This document shows, one piece after another, positions 42,864-42,962 of a stretch of DNA of 42,962 nt. Made by a program: the position numbers and the translations under genes. Positions within the stretch are counted from its first letter, which is position 1. The number at the start of each line of letters is the position of its first letter. The notes under the pieces were generated by a model. That model was not told the DNA's origin. It saw only the letters and a program-made list of their open reading frames with translations, and did not search any database. The DNA is from Crocinitomicaceae bacterium (lineage in GTDB: Bacteria > Bacteroidota > Bacteroidia > Flavobacteriales_G > Salibacteraceae), in contig PAVO01000050.1 of the NCBI GenBank assembly GCA_002713215.1, forward strand, positions 1 to 42,962, written 5' to 3'.

Positions 42864-42962
42864 CTATCTCATAATTTCAAGACGGTGTATAACACTTCCG
42901 TTAGAAGTTGACAGGTGAATGAAATACAAACCGCTTTCCATTACGTTTAATTGTATTTCGCC
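42864..42962 (-). CDS. T9SS type A sorting domain, C-terminal end of a secreted protein (5' partial)
   Basis: A minus-strand open frame of 32 codons enters from the right edge and stops with TAG at 42864-42866. It reads V-M-E-S-G-L-Y-F-I-H-L-S then V-I-H-R-L-E-I-M-R, the classic last two strands of a T9SS sorting domain (compare G-M-Y-F-I-R-V and G-V-Y-L-I-H-L at the other two cargo genes here). The main body of the protein lies outside the window, so its function is unknown. It is too short for ordinary gene callers. Confidence 0.75.
   Translation of the reverse strand, partial: GEIQLNVMESGLYFIHLSTSNGSVIHRLEIMR

Noticed and set aside
1-42962. Mobile element, phage, CRISPR array or defence island
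   Set aside because: No transposase, integrase, Cas or toxin-antitoxin gene and no regularly spaced repeat was seen; gene content is core and conserved.

Overview
The window is a chromosomal segment of a member of the Bacteroidota, probably a Flavobacteriia or Cryomorphaceae-like lineage. The evidence is type IX secretion (T9SS) C-terminal sorting domains at both ends, the T9SS regulator PorX, a fused LpxC/FabZ, a PGK-tip EF-P inside a lipid A cluster, AT-rich DNA, and repeated matches to the Bacteroidota promoter -7 motif TAnnTTTG. Almost everything is intact, tightly packed housekeeping DNA. I see no insertion sequence, phage, CRISPR array, tRNA or rRNA, and no gene-free stretch longer than about 135 bases.

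Layout. 1-3585: the tail of one T9SS cargo protein, then a complete 1122-residue mosaic cargo protein. 3610-3637: a bidirectional terminator. 3700-9839: alaS (minus), then M23 peptidase and MerR regulator (plus), hldD (minus) and fabD (plus). 9836-12940: an exported protein of unknown function (minus), the ComM/YifB AAA ATPase (plus) and a DUF983 protein (minus). 13007-17703: a leftward operon porX, tsaE, ald, DUF4258-like protein, aroB, with touching or overlapping genes. 17811-25901: a rightward block with an HD phosphohydrolase, lpxD, lpxC/fabZ, lpxA, a lone ABC ATPase, efp, a second LpxD-like gene and a SpoIIE/PP2C phosphatase. 25914-29888: leftward S9 oligopeptidase, MscS channel and hemB. 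29980-34720: a LOG-family gene, then the overlapping trio lgt, M48 protease, outer-membrane barrel. 34821-39610: a DUF1801 protein, then a coupled trio of PIG-L deacetylase, a 39-residue membrane peptide and a sodium:solute symporter. 39715-42753: topB and a YheT-like hydrolase. 42864-42962: the C-terminus of another T9SS cargo protein (minus).

The main themes are envelope building (lipid A: lpxD, lpxC/fabZ, lpxA, LpxD2; core heptose: hldD; lipoprotein modification: lgt; peptidoglycan M23; M48 with outer-membrane partner), T9SS secretion and its control, and core metabolism (fabD, aroB, ald, hemB). I did not find an obviously new defence or mobile system. The best leads are smaller: an LpxD paralogue with a conserved His replaced by Asp and coupled to a PP2C phosphatase; a short membrane peptide welded between a deacetylase and a transporter; the lgt-M48-barrel overlap operon; a perfect inverted repeat directly before the merR start; and overlapping divergent promoters with a terminator-like hairpin ahead of alaS.
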